A DNA stretch of 7,687 nt from Proteobacteria bacterium SG_bin5 (GCA_002083475.1 LWDI01000037.1:1-7687); one strand, 5' to 3'; counted from the first letter of the stretch, positions 1 through 6,239 are shown. A program made the numbers and translations. The notes: a model not told the origin generated them from the letters alone.

Positions 1-1142
1 AGCGCGCCTTCCTCGAGCGTGAAGCGGCGGACATGCGCGTGGCGCGCGGCGGCGGGCGCGGGGGCGGGCGGGGCGGCCATGGCGGCGGCGAGCGCCTGGG
101 CGTCGCCCACCGGCACCAGCGCCCCGAACGCGCCGCCGCCCAGCAGATCGCGCATCGAGACGCTGCAATCGGTCGCGACCATCGCAAGGCCGGCGGCGAG
201 CGCTTCGATCACCACCGCCGGCACGCCCTCGAACAGCGAGGACATCACGAACACGTCGTTCGCCGCGAGCCAGGGTTTGAGATCGCTCACATGCCCCGGC
301 ATCGCGACCCGATCGCTGATGCCGAGCGCCGCCGCCTGCGCCTCGAGCGCGGCGCGTTCGGGGCCTTCGCCCAGGATCGTCAGCCGATCCTGAGGACCCG
401 CCATCGCCGCGAAGGCTTGGAGCAGCAGCGCGAAATTCTTCTGCGGCATGAGGCGCCCGATCGCCAAGTAGCGCCGCCCCGAGGGCAAAGGCGCGGGGCG
501 CGGGAGCGCTTCGAACTCGGCGAGTTCCTCGCCGCGCAACACCGGATCATGAACGACGTCGATCCGGTCGCGCGCCACCCCCATCGCCTCGGCGATTTCG
601 TCGACCATCGCCGGCGCCATCGCGACGAAGCGATCGAGCAGCTGGCCCTGGATCCGGCACCAGCGGCGATATGCGAAGCGCAGCATCGGCCCCATGTCGC
701 GCCGCACCAGATCGTTGCTCACCTTGGCGACCACCGGCGGACAGGCGCCGCCCAGCAACAGCTTCATCGCGACGCCGACCGAAGTATAGGTATTGCCCGC
801 GCAGAACAGCACATCGGGCCGCTCGCGGCGCAGCATCGCGGGGAGCTTGCGGATCATCCACCACAGTTGCGAGCGCGCGCCGCCGCCGCCGGGGATCAGC
901 TCGACCGGCGCGCCCCGCGCGGCCTCGCGCGCACTCCCCGTATCGCGCCCGACGATCACGCGCGCGGGCAGGCCCAATTCGGCCCAGCGCGCGTTCAACC
1001 GAAAGGCGACGCGCTCGACCCCGCCGGGCTCGAAGCTGTGAAGGCAAGTGAGAATCCGCAACGCCCGCGCGGCGGACGGCGCGGTCCAGCCGCCGACCAG
1101 CCCAGCGTCGAGCGCCTCCCCCGTCAACCCGTCTTGCCGCAT
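1..1142 (-). CDS. Family 4 glycosyltransferase, C-terminus cut by window edge
   Basis: Reading the minus strand from the ATG at 1142 gives at least 380 codons with no stop before the window edge. This is a GT-B fold glycosyltransferase of the GT4 class, which transfers a sugar from a nucleotide-sugar donor onto a glycan or lipid acceptor in the cytoplasm, usually for surface polysaccharide. The acceptor-side N-terminal domain carries the typical PGGVERVAFRLN loop (residues 39-50). The donor domain carries GRLMPQKN (229-236), LTILGEGPER, and the E-x7-E pair E305/E313 within FEGVPAVVIEALA. These are the GT4 signatures. GT4 enzymes are usually about 370-400 residues, so little is missing. A purine-rich GGAGG stretch lies just upstream of the ATG. 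The gene is divergent from the phosphate transporter. Sugar and acceptor cannot be told from sequence. The long open frame on the opposite strand here is a GC-rich shadow. Confidence 0.9.
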   Translation of the reverse strand, partial: MRQDGLTGEALDAGLVGGWTAPSAARALRILTCLHSFEPGGVERVAFRLNARWAELGLPARVIVGRDTGSAREAARGAPVELIPGGGGARSQLWWMIRKLPAMLRRERPDVLFCAGNTYTSVGVAMKLLLGGACPPVVAKVSNDLVRRDMGPMLRFAYRRWCRIQGQLLDRFVAMAPAMVDEIAEAMGVARDRIDVVHDPVLRGEELAEFEALPRPAPLPSGRRYLAIGRLMPQKNFALLLQAFAAMAGPQDRLTILGEGPERAALEAQAAALGISDRVAMPGHVSDLKPWLAANDVFVMSSLFEGVPAVVIEALAAGLAMVATDCSVSMRDLLGGGAFGALVPVGDAQALAAAMAAPPAPAPAAARHAHVRRFTLEEGA

Positions 1143-1287
1143 CCCCCCTCCACGTCGTTCCGCACGGCTATAGGTTGTTTCCCGCCAGCAACAACCCCCG
1201 CTGCCCAAGCCGGGCATGGCTTAGCGCGGCGCGGGTGCGGCGTCATCCTCGGGAATGTTGCGTAATGGGGCGCCGGCGGCGCCGCAT

Positions 1288-1305
1288 CGGTCATCGAACT
1301 GACAT
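1288..1305 (+). promoter_or_regulatory. Candidate PhoB box upstream of the phosphate transporter
   Basis: The sequence CGGTCATCGAACTGACAT has two direct 7-mers, CGGTCAT and CTGACAT, separated by 4 bases. The known Pho box is CTGTCAT-N4-CTGTCAT, so each half-site differs at one position and the spacing is exact. It ends 23 bases before the ATG of a phosphate transporter. No clear -10 element follows it at activator distance, so a repressor role is as likely as an activator role. In Sinorhizobium meliloti the orfA-pit operon is known to be repressed by PhoB. Confidence 0.5.
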
Positions 1306-1328
1306 CATTCTTGGGCAACGCCAGGGTC

Positions 1329-2966
1329 ATGGCAACGACAGTAGATCAGGGCGCCGCGGCGCCGCGCGGGCCCCGGCTCAACGAGCCCAGTCCGCTGGCC
1401 GCCCGCTTCCTGTTCCTGGGGGTGCTCGTCGGCGGCTTCGCTTATGCGGTGCTGAGCGTGCTCGGCGACGCGCGCGGCGCGGGCCAGGTCTTGGCGCCGG
1501 CGGTGCTGATCTTCCTGCTCGCGGCGCTGCTGATCGCGCTCGGCTTCGAATTCGTGAACGGCTTTCACGATACCGCCAATGCCGTCGCCACGGTGATCTA
1601 CACCCATTCGATGCCCGCCCAGGCGGCGGTGGTGTGGTCGGGGCTGTTCAACCTGCTCGGCGTGCTGCTGTCGAGCGGGGCGGTGGCCTATACGATCATC
1701 ACCTTGCTGCCGGTCGAGCTGATCCTGAACGTGGGCAGCAACGCGGGCTTCGCGATGATCTTCGCGCTGCTGCTCGCCGCGGTGCTGTGGAATTTGGGCA
1801 CCTGGTACCTCGGCCTCCCCAATTCGTCGAGCCACGCGCTGATCGGGTCGATCCTGGGGGTGGGCGTCGCCAATCAGTTGATCGTGGGCGGGCTGGGCGG
1901 CACGTCGGGCGTCGAATGGGGCCAAGCGCAAAAGGCACTGCTTTCGTTGCTCGTTAGCCCGTTGGTCGGCTTTTTGGGCGCGGCGTTATTGTTGCGGCTG
2001 ATGATGCTCGCGATTCGGTCGCCCCGGCTCTACCGCGCGCCCGTCGGCGAAGCGCCGCCGCCCTGGCCGATCCGCGCTTTGCTTATCTTCACCTGCACCG
2101 CGGTCAGCTACGGCCATGGCAGCAATGACGGGCAAAAGGGCATGGGGCTGATCATGCTGATCCTGATCGGCTGCGCGCCCACCGCTTATGCGCTCAACCG
2201 CTCGCTCGACGCGAGCGAGACGCCGCAATTGATCCTGAAGGCCGATGCCGCGACCCGCGCCTTCGGGGCGCATGGCGACGGCGTGCGGCCGAGCCTGCCG
2301 ATCGCGCGCCAGCAGCTGGAAGCCGCGCTCAAGACCAAGGAGGTCGGTCGCCCCGAAGTGCTCGCGGCGGCGAGCGTCGTCTCGGCGCAAATCGCCGATC
2401 GCTTGCGCGTTCACGGCAGCCTGGCCGGTGTGCCGGGGGCCGAGATCCCGGTGCTGCGCCGCGACATGTATCTGGTGCTCGACACCGGCAAGCTGGCGCG
2501 CAAGGCACCCGCGAGCGTCACCGGCTTCACCGAGCCCGAGCGCGTGGCGATCAAGGAGTTTCAGGGCGGGCTCGAGACGAGCACGCGCTTCATTCCGCTG
2601 TGGGTGAAGATCGCGGTGGCGATCGCGCTCGGTTTGGGCACGATGGTCGGCTGGAAGCGGATCGTGATCACCGTCGGCGAGCGGATCGGCAAGACGCACC
2701 TCACTTATGCGATGGGCGCCTCGGCCGAGCTGATGGCGGCGGCGACGATTCTGCTCGCGGACGTCTATGGCCAGCCGGTCTCGACCACCCATGTGCTGTC
2801 GAGCGGGGTCGCGGGGGCGTCGGTCGCCAATGGCGCGGGGTTGCAGCGCCGCACGATCTTCACCATGGCGCTCGCCTGGGTGCTGACTTTGCCCGCGACG
2901 ATCCTGATCGCGGGCGGGCTCTATTGGGCGTTTCTGAGCATCGCCCAGGCGATGGGGACGGCTTGA
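1329..2966 (+). CDS. pit: PiT-family inorganic phosphate transporter
   Basis: This 545-residue membrane protein belongs to the PHO4/PiT family of low-affinity phosphate symporters of the inner membrane. The N-terminal signature GFEFVNGFHDTANAV lies at residues 72-86. It is followed by NSSSHALIGSILGVG, by SNDGQKGMG (265-273), and by the C-terminal repeat signature DVYGQPVSTTHVLSSG starting at D478. These are the inverted-repeat motifs that define the family. About ten hydrophobic segments are visible. They are split by a hydrophilic stretch at about residues 285-420, which is larger than in the shortest PiT proteins and probably cytoplasmic. The ATG at 1329 is chosen over an in-frame TTG at 1311, because TTG starts are rare and the extra six residues look unconserved. 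No DUF47 (PhoU-like) partner gene, common beside pit genes, lies next to it. Substrate is inferred from family; the coupling ion is not decidable. Confidence 0.93.
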   Translation: MATTVDQGAAAPRGPRLNEPSPLAARFLFLGVLVGGFAYAVLSVLGDARGAGQVLAPAVLIFLLAALLIALGFEFVNGFHDTANAVATVIYTHSMPAQAAVVWSGLFNLLGVLLSSGAVAYTIITLLPVELILNVGSNAGFAMIFALLLAAVLWNLGTWYLGLPNSSSHALIGSILGVGVANQLIVGGLGGTSGVEWGQAQKALLSLLVSPLVGFLGAALLLRLMMLAIRSPRLYRAPVGEAPPPWPIRALLIFTCTAVSYGHGSNDGQKGMGLIMLILIGCAPTAYALNRSLDASETPQLILKADAATRAFGAHGDGVRPSLPIARQQLEAALKTKEVGRPEVLAAASVVSAQIADRLRVHGSLAGVPGAEIPVLRRDMYLVLDTGKLARKAPASVTGFTEPERVAIKEFQGGLETSTRFIPLWVKIAVAIALGLGTMVGWKRIVITVGERIGKTHLTYAMGASAELMAAATILLADVYGQPVSTTHVLSSGVAGASVANGAGLQRRTIFTMALAWVLTLPATILIAGGLYWAFLSIAQAMGTA

Positions 2967-2995
2967 GGGGCAAGGCCCGGTTCCCGCGGCGCCCC

Positions 2996-3009
2996 GGCCC
3001 TAGGCCCTA
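2996..3009. repeat. 7-bp tandem direct repeat at element border
   Basis: GGCCCTA occurs twice in a row (2996-3002 and 3003-3009) across the left border of the hairpin element. It is not found at the right border, so it is not a target-site duplication. Confidence 0.5.
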
Positions 3010-3186
3010 GCGCCGTTTGCGATCACACCGGTTCGCTCCTCCCCTGTAAGGGGAGTTCCGGGTCGGATCGTCCCCCGGACGATCCTAAACCGTGCGGGGC
3101 ACGGTTTACCCGGAACTGGCAGCCGCGCCAGCGGCTGTCGGAGGGGTGTCCCCGGCGGTTCGAGGGCGACACCCCTCCACCATTCG

Positions 3187-3265
3187 CTACGCGACCACCG
3201 GCTTGCTTCGCAAGCCGGGCTCCGGCGGAGCACCTGCCCCCGGCAGGTGATTTGCCCGCCTACGC
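3187..3265. repeat. Extra hairpin module inside copy 1, flanked by CTACGC repeats
   Basis: Relative to copy 2, copy 1 carries an extra block of about 67-71 bases bounded by CTACGC at 3187-3192 and at 3260-3265. The block contains three consecutive stems: CCGGCTTGC/GCAAGCCGG (3198-3218), GCTCC/GGAGC (3219-3231) and CACCTGCC/GGCAGGTG (3231-3249). Copy 2 has a single CTACGC (on its minus strand) within an intact CCATTCGC/GCGAATGG hairpin at 7611-7629. The block broke that hairpin in copy 1. Confidence 0.6.
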
Positions 3266-3268
3266 CCC

Positions 3269-3295
3269 CCTCCCCCGTTGGGGGAGGAGCTTTTT
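3269..3295 (+). terminator. Terminator-like hairpin plus T-run within copy 1
   Basis: A perfect 8-bp GC stem, CCTCCCCC / GGGGGAGG with loop GTT (3269-3287), is followed by AGC and five T (3291-3295). The form is that of an intrinsic terminator reading rightward, so it could end transcripts from pit. The same hairpin and T-run are conserved in copy 2, reading leftward there. Confidence 0.5.
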
Positions 3296-3345
3296 CCGCC
3301 GATCCACTGGTTCGGAATGATTGCAACCGGCTCTAAGCGCCCGTC

Positions 3346-3672
3346 CTATTGCGCCATATCGTCCTGGTTCTTCACCCGCGCGCCGGTGCCGCCGACCCCG
3401 TCGGCGAGGCCGGGCGCGGTGAAGATCGCGGGTTCGGGGCCGCCCTCGCCGCGCGCCACCGCGTCGCTCCGCGCCTCGACCGCGCGTTGCAGATCGGAGC
3501 GAGGATCGGCGCGGTCGGCGGGGAGCGGGGGTGTCGCGCCGGGATCGGGGATGGGCGGCGCGGGATGATCGCGGTCGCCGCCGGGCGCATCGACTTCATG
3601 CCCCGGCGCGCCGGGCTGGGTGGGGACCGCGGGCTGCGGATCGTCGAATTCGGGGGGTGGGGTGCTCGCCAT
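3346..3672 (-). CDS. Small proline-rich hypothetical protein
   Basis: This is a 108-residue open frame with a good AGGAG ribosome-binding site (3680-3684 on the minus strand), seven bases before the ATG at 3672. Nearly all codons end in G or C, as in the neighbouring genes. The protein is of low complexity. The N-terminal half is dominated by Pro, Asp and Gly (for example PPPEFDDPQPAVP). The C-terminal half is mixed charged and Gly-rich and ends in VKNQDDMAQ. There is no signal peptide, no membrane segment and no recognisable domain, so the protein is probably disordered. It is transcribed away from tRNA-Leu. Its stop codon lies 8 bases from the end of the hairpin element, so the native C-terminus could have been altered by insertion. 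I do not recognise a family. Small Pro-rich proteins of this look occur in sphingomonads, from memory only. Overlapping plus-strand frames lack a comparable start site. Confidence 0.65.
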   Translation of the reverse strand: MASTPPPEFDDPQPAVPTQPGAPGHEVDAPGGDRDHPAPPIPDPGATPPLPADRADPRSDLQRAVEARSDAVARGEGGPEPAIFTAPGLADGVGGTGARVKNQDDMAQ

Positions 3673-3733
3673 CGCATCGCTCCTGTGGCTTGGCTATCAT
3701 CAGGGAACGCGCCAGCGCGATGCGCGGTTGCGC

Positions 3734-3761
3734 TTGCGGGCCACGCTTTGGCTGTTATACG
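3734..3761 (+). promoter_or_regulatory. Possible promoter of tRNA-Leu
   Basis: TTGCGG (3734-3739) and TATACG (3756-3761) are separated by 16 bases and lie about 22 bases before the mature tRNA 5' end. This is a reasonable sigma-70 type arrangement. The same transcript could continue into tig. Confidence 0.4.
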
Positions 3762-3783
3762 AGCCTGCCGACCGGCGGTGTTC

Positions 3784-3868
3784 GCGGGCGTGGCGGAACT
3801 GGTAGACGCGCCGGATTTAGGTTCCGGTATCGCAAGATGTGGGGGTTCGAGTCCCTTCGCCCGCACCA
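3784..3868 (+). tRNA. tRNA-Leu (anticodon UAG)
   Basis: This 85-base class II tRNA is complete. The acceptor stem GCGGGCG (3784-3790) pairs perfectly with CGCCCGC (3858-3864), followed by discriminator A and an encoded CCA (3866-3868). The anticodon arm is CCGGA-TTTAGGT-TCCGG, giving anticodon TAG, which reads CUN leucine codons. A long variable arm with an ATC-GCAA-GAT hairpin is present, as expected for leucine tRNA. The T arm contains TTCGAGT. It lies 65 bases upstream of tig on the same strand and may share a transcript with it. Confidence 0.97.
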
Positions 3869-3933
3869 GCCGCCGCCCCGGGCGAGCGCGGCCATTTTTC
3901 CGATCCAGCTGGTGAAAGCACGAAAGCGACCCA

Positions 3934-5469
3934 ATGCAGATTGTCGAGACGTTGAACGAAGGGCTGAAGCGCGCCTACACGCTGAAGATCACCGCCCAGG
4001 ATATCGAAGCGCGCGTCGCCGCCGAAGTGAAGCGCGTCGCCCCGCAGATCCGCATGCCCGGCTTCCGCCCCGGCAAGGTGCCCGCCAATCTCGTCCGCAA
4101 GATGCATGGGCCGGCGCTCGCGCAAGACGCGCTGTCGTCGAGCGTGCAGGAAGGCGTGCAGCAGCTGATCGCCGATCACGCGCTGCGTCCGGCGATGCAG
4201 CCCCAGGTCGCGCTCGATCCCAATTATGAGCCGGGCAACGACGCCGATGTGACGGTCGAGCTGGAAGTGCTTCCCGACGTGCCGACCCCGCAAATCGAGG
4301 GCCTCGAGCTCGAACGGCTGACGGTGCCGGTCGCCGAAGAGGCGGTGAACGCGCAGCTGCAGCGCTTCGCCGAGCAGCAGAAGCGTTTCGACGACGCGCC
4401 CGAGGGGCATCAGGCGGCGACCGGCGATCTGGTCGTCATGGATTTCGTCGGCAAGGTCGATGGCGTCGCCTTCGATGGCGGCACCGGCAGCGACATGAGC
4501 ATCGAGATCGGCTCGGGCCGGTTGATTCCCGGCTTCGAGGATCAGCTGATCGGCGCGGTGAAGGGCGAGGAGCGCCAGATCAACGTCACTTTTCCGGCCG
4601 ATTACGGCGTCGATACGCTGAGCGGCAAGGACGCGACCTTCGATCTCTCGATCAAGGACGTGCGCGTCGCGCGGCCGCCGGTGATCGACGAGGAACTCGC
4701 GACGTCGCTGGGTCTCGAGAGCTTGGAGCAGCTGCGCGGGCTGCTCAAGGGGCAGATCGAGCAGGAGCTGAACGGGCTCACCCGCACCCATATGAAGCGC
4801 AAGCTGCTCGACCAGCTCGCCGAGGGGCATGATTTCCCGGTGCCGCCCTCGATGGTCGAGGCCGAGTTCGAGCAGATCTGGGCGCAGCTGGAGCATGAAG
4901 CGACCCACGAGGCCGACCCCGCCAAGGCGCGCGCCGACATGGAAGCCGAGCGCGACGATTATCGCCGCATCGCCGAGCGCCGCGTGCGGCTGGGGCTGCT
5001 GCTCTCCGAAATCGGCCAGGCCAATGGCGTCGAGGTGACCCAGGCCGAGATGAACCGGCTGATCGCGCAGGCCGCGCAGCAATATGGTCCCGAGGATCGC
5101 CAGCGCTTCATCCAATATATCCAGCAAGAGCCGATGGCCGCCGCCCAGCTGCGCGCCCCGCTCTATGAGGACAAGGTCGTCGACTGGCTGTTCGAACGCG
5201 CCGAGATCACCGAGCGCGAAGTGACCCGCGAGGAGCTGGAAGCCGCGATCGAAAGCGAAGACGGTTTCGCGACGGGCACGCACGTCCACCATCATGATCA
5301 TGATCACGCGCATCACGATCATAGCGATCATGATCATGGCGCCGCCGGCGAGGCGGTCGAGGACGCGGCGCCGGTCGAACCGGAGCCGGCCGACGATGCG
5401 GCAGCCGACCTCGCCGCCGGCGACACCGGCGACGCAGTCGAGCCCGAACCCAAGCTCGCCGCCAAATAG
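3934..5469 (+). CDS. tig: Trigger factor, ribosome-associated chaperone/PPIase
   Basis: This 511-residue trigger factor binds the ribosome exit tunnel and shields nascent chains. The N-terminal ribosome-binding domain has the signature GFRPGKVP at residues 43-50, the same position as in E. coli. The FKBP-type prolyl isomerase domain spans roughly 160-248 (GDLVVMDFVGKVDG from 164, then IGSGRLIPGFEDQLIGAVKGE). The C-terminal chaperone domain runs to about 435. E. coli trigger factor has 432 residues, so the rest is an added tail. The tail holds 11 His and 5 Asp in HVHHHDHDHAHHDHSDHDH (450-468), then an acidic Ala/Pro/Glu stretch ending in KLAAK. The stop is TAG. The frame stays open beyond it for 13 codons (PRKKKAEASDDAA) to a TGA at 5509-5511, which suggests a longer ancestral tail. 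tRNA-Leu lies just upstream. clpP does not follow, although it commonly does in related bacteria. Confidence 0.96.
   Translation: MQIVETLNEGLKRAYTLKITAQDIEARVAAEVKRVAPQIRMPGFRPGKVPANLVRKMHGPALAQDALSSSVQEGVQQLIADHALRPAMQPQVALDPNYEPGNDADVTVELEVLPDVPTPQIEGLELERLTVPVAEEAVNAQLQRFAEQQKRFDDAPEGHQAATGDLVVMDFVGKVDGVAFDGGTGSDMSIEIGSGRLIPGFEDQLIGAVKGEERQINVTFPADYGVDTLSGKDATFDLSIKDVRVARPPVIDEELATSLGLESLEQLRGLLKGQIEQELNGLTRTHMKRKLLDQLAEGHDFPVPPSMVEAEFEQIWAQLEHEATHEADPAKARADMEAERDDYRRIAERRVRLGLLLSEIGQANGVEVTQAEMNRLIAQAAQQYGPEDRQRFIQYIQQEPMAAAQLRAPLYEDKVVDWLFERAEITEREVTREELEAAIESEDGFATGTHVHHHDHDHAHHDHSDHDHGAAGEAVEDAAPVEPEPADDAAADLAAGDTGDAVEPEPKLAAK
5281..5340 (+). repeat. CAT/GAT codon repeat coding a His/Asp tail
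   Basis: Within tig, CAT, CAC and GAT codons repeat irregularly (units such as GATCAT) and encode the His/Asp-rich segment at residues 450-469. The run is AT-richer than the rest of the gene and internally repetitive, so it is likely to vary in length by slippage. Confidence 0.7.
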
Positions 5470-5511
5470 CCGCGCAAGAAAAAGGCCGAGGCGAGCGACG
5501 ACGCGGCGTGA
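5470..5511 (+). other. In-frame continuation of tig beyond the amber stop
   Basis: Directly after the TAG at 5467-5469, the same frame reads PRKKKAEASDDAA and ends at TGA 5509-5511. Codon choice here (CGC, AAG, GCC, GAG, GCG, AGC, GAC) matches the gene body. The basic Lys-rich content is what I would expect in a sphingomonad trigger factor tail. It is best read as the severed end of the gene, or as a readthrough extension. Confidence 0.55.
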
Positions 5512-5517
5512 TCAAGC

Positions 5518-5550
5518 GGGCCGGCGGCGGGAAAACGCTGCCGCCGGCCC
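5518..5550. terminator. Strong GC hairpin between convergent tig and DUF4328 genes
   Basis: A perfect 11-bp stem, GGGCCGGCGGC (5518-5528) with GCCGCCGGCCC (5540-5550), and an 11-base loop lie in the gap between two convergent genes. No T-run follows on either strand, so it is not a classical intrinsic terminator. It may stabilise 3' ends or act with Rho. Its place just after the distal TGA at 5509-5511 fits that TGA being the original end of tig. Confidence 0.45.
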
Positions 5551-5627
5551 GCCCGCCTCGTTACGTTCCGCGCTCGGCCCGATCGAACCGCCGAGCCGAC
5601 GGGCGAAGCCGACCGCCGGTCAAGGCG

Positions 5628-6206
5628 TTAGGCGAAGACCTGCGCGAGCTGACGATCGCCGATGCCCTTGGCCAAGCGCGAGCCGATCGCCCAGCTGATC
5701 CACAATGATAGACCGCTCTGGGTGACCCCGACCAAGCCGAGCACGATCGTCAGCGCGAGCGGCAGCGGATTATTGATGCCGTTCACGAGACTGAAGAACA
5801 GCCCCAACGTCCCCGAGGCGAGCGTCGCGCCCCACCACGAATTGACGACCCATTGCGAATCGCTATGCGCCGCATTGCCGTGCGCGACGTTCCATAATTC
5901 GCGCATCCCCTGGAACGGCTTGAACAGACAGAAAATCGGCACGAAGAACCATAGCACCCGCCCCCAGGGGCTATAGATCAGATGATCGGCGCTATCGGCG
6001 CGGGCGATTTGGCCGGCGCGGATCAGCCAGGCGGCGGCGACGACCGCGCAGCATAGATTGCCGAGCAGCAGGGACATCATCCAGCCAAAATCACCGTCGC
6101 TGGGCGTCGCGGGCGTCAGGATCGTCGTTGCCAGGGAAAGCACGCCGTCGAGGATGATCGCGACGAGCGTCACATAGGTCGCCAACAAGAATTCCGGTCG
6201 TCGCAT
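5628..6206 (-). CDS. DUF4328-type membrane protein
   Basis: This 192-residue inner-membrane protein of unknown function resembles the DUF4328 family by its W-rich core. It has PWGRVLWFFVPIFCLFKPF (residues 80-98) followed by GMRELWN (100-106), then VVNSWWG (120-126). That order and the WNxW-like aromatic spacing fit the family. Hydrophobic segments lie at about 7-30, 42-63, 83-98, 120-142 and 148-176. The ATG at 6206 is supported by AGGGAG (6214-6219 on the minus strand) seven bases away, and by a promoter upstream. A longer in-frame extension to 6737 exists, but it runs antisense to the glycosyltransferase and lacks membrane character, so it is rejected. The gene is divergent from the GT2 gene and convergent with tig. 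Assignment is by motif memory; the molecular function is unknown. Confidence 0.8.
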   Translation of the reverse strand: MRRPEFLLATYVTLVAIILDGVLSLATTILTPATPSDGDFGWMMSLLLGNLCCAVVAAAWLIRAGQIARADSADHLIYSPWGRVLWFFVPIFCLFKPFQGMRELWNVAHGNAAHSDSQWVVNSWWGATLASGTLGLFFSLVNGINNPLPLALTIVLGLVGVTQSGLSLWISWAIGSRLAKGIGDRQLAQVFA

Positions 6207-6225
6207 CGCTCTACTCCCTTCACGA

Positions 6226-6239
6226 TTACGATATCGTAA
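6226..6239. promoter_or_regulatory. Perfect 14-bp palindrome, candidate operator
   Basis: TTACGATATCGTAA is a perfect inverted repeat. It lies directly downstream of the predicted -10 of the DUF4328 gene, over the expected transcription start and 20 bases before the start codon. That is a classical position for a repressor operator. No regulator gene is present in the window to match it with. Confidence 0.55.

Larger units (their letters stand above)
3006..3337. mobile_element. Non-autonomous hairpin-rich element with terminal inverted repeats (copy 1)
   Basis: The left end (3006-3030) and the reverse complement of the right end (3313-3337) match at 19 of 25 positions, with the core TTGCRATCA on both. 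Between them lie about ten perfect stems, mostly with 3-base loops: 3039-3055, 3065-3085, 3086-3108, 3120-3137, 3140-3178, 3198-3218, 3219-3231, 3231-3249 and 3269-3287. An outer stem, 3056-3063 with 3108-3115, encloses two of them. There is no credible coding frame. A partial inverted copy lies at 7527-7687, which shows the sequence is dispersed. The size and ends resemble a MITE, but no clear target duplication is seen, so transposition is inferred. It fills nearly all of the gap between pit and the small minus-strand gene, ending 8 bases before that gene's stop codon. Confidence 0.7.

Noticed and set aside
33..1265. Long plus-strand open frame of 410 codons
   Set aside because: It is antisense to a clear GT4 glycosyltransferase, its product is rich in Arg, His and Ala without any domain, and such shadows are common in GC-rich genes.
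3000..3326. Minus-strand 108-codon frame within the hairpin element
   Set aside because: It is made of the inverted repeats and hairpins, with no ribosome-binding site and no domain. It is a typical spurious call in this kind of repeat.
3006..3337. CRISPR-like array from the many short hairpins
   Set aside because: The stems differ in sequence and are not regularly spaced direct repeats, and no cas genes are present.
3784..3868. tRNA-Leu as an integration site for a genomic island
   Set aside because: No integrase and no repeated 3' end of the tRNA are found in the window. The next gene is the core gene tig.
3531..4229. Plus-strand 232-codon frame covering the tRNA and the start of tig
   Set aside because: It runs through the tRNA-Leu gene and overlaps tig in another frame, with no protein-family features.
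3817..5337. Minus-strand open frame of 506 codons opposite tig
   Set aside because: The trigger factor reading has full family motifs. The antisense product is compositionally biased, begins in the reverse of the His/Asp repeat, and runs across the tRNA.
5508..5708. Short plus-strand frame after tig
   Set aside because: It overlaps the hairpin and the antisense 3' end of the DUF4328 gene, and has no recognisable content.
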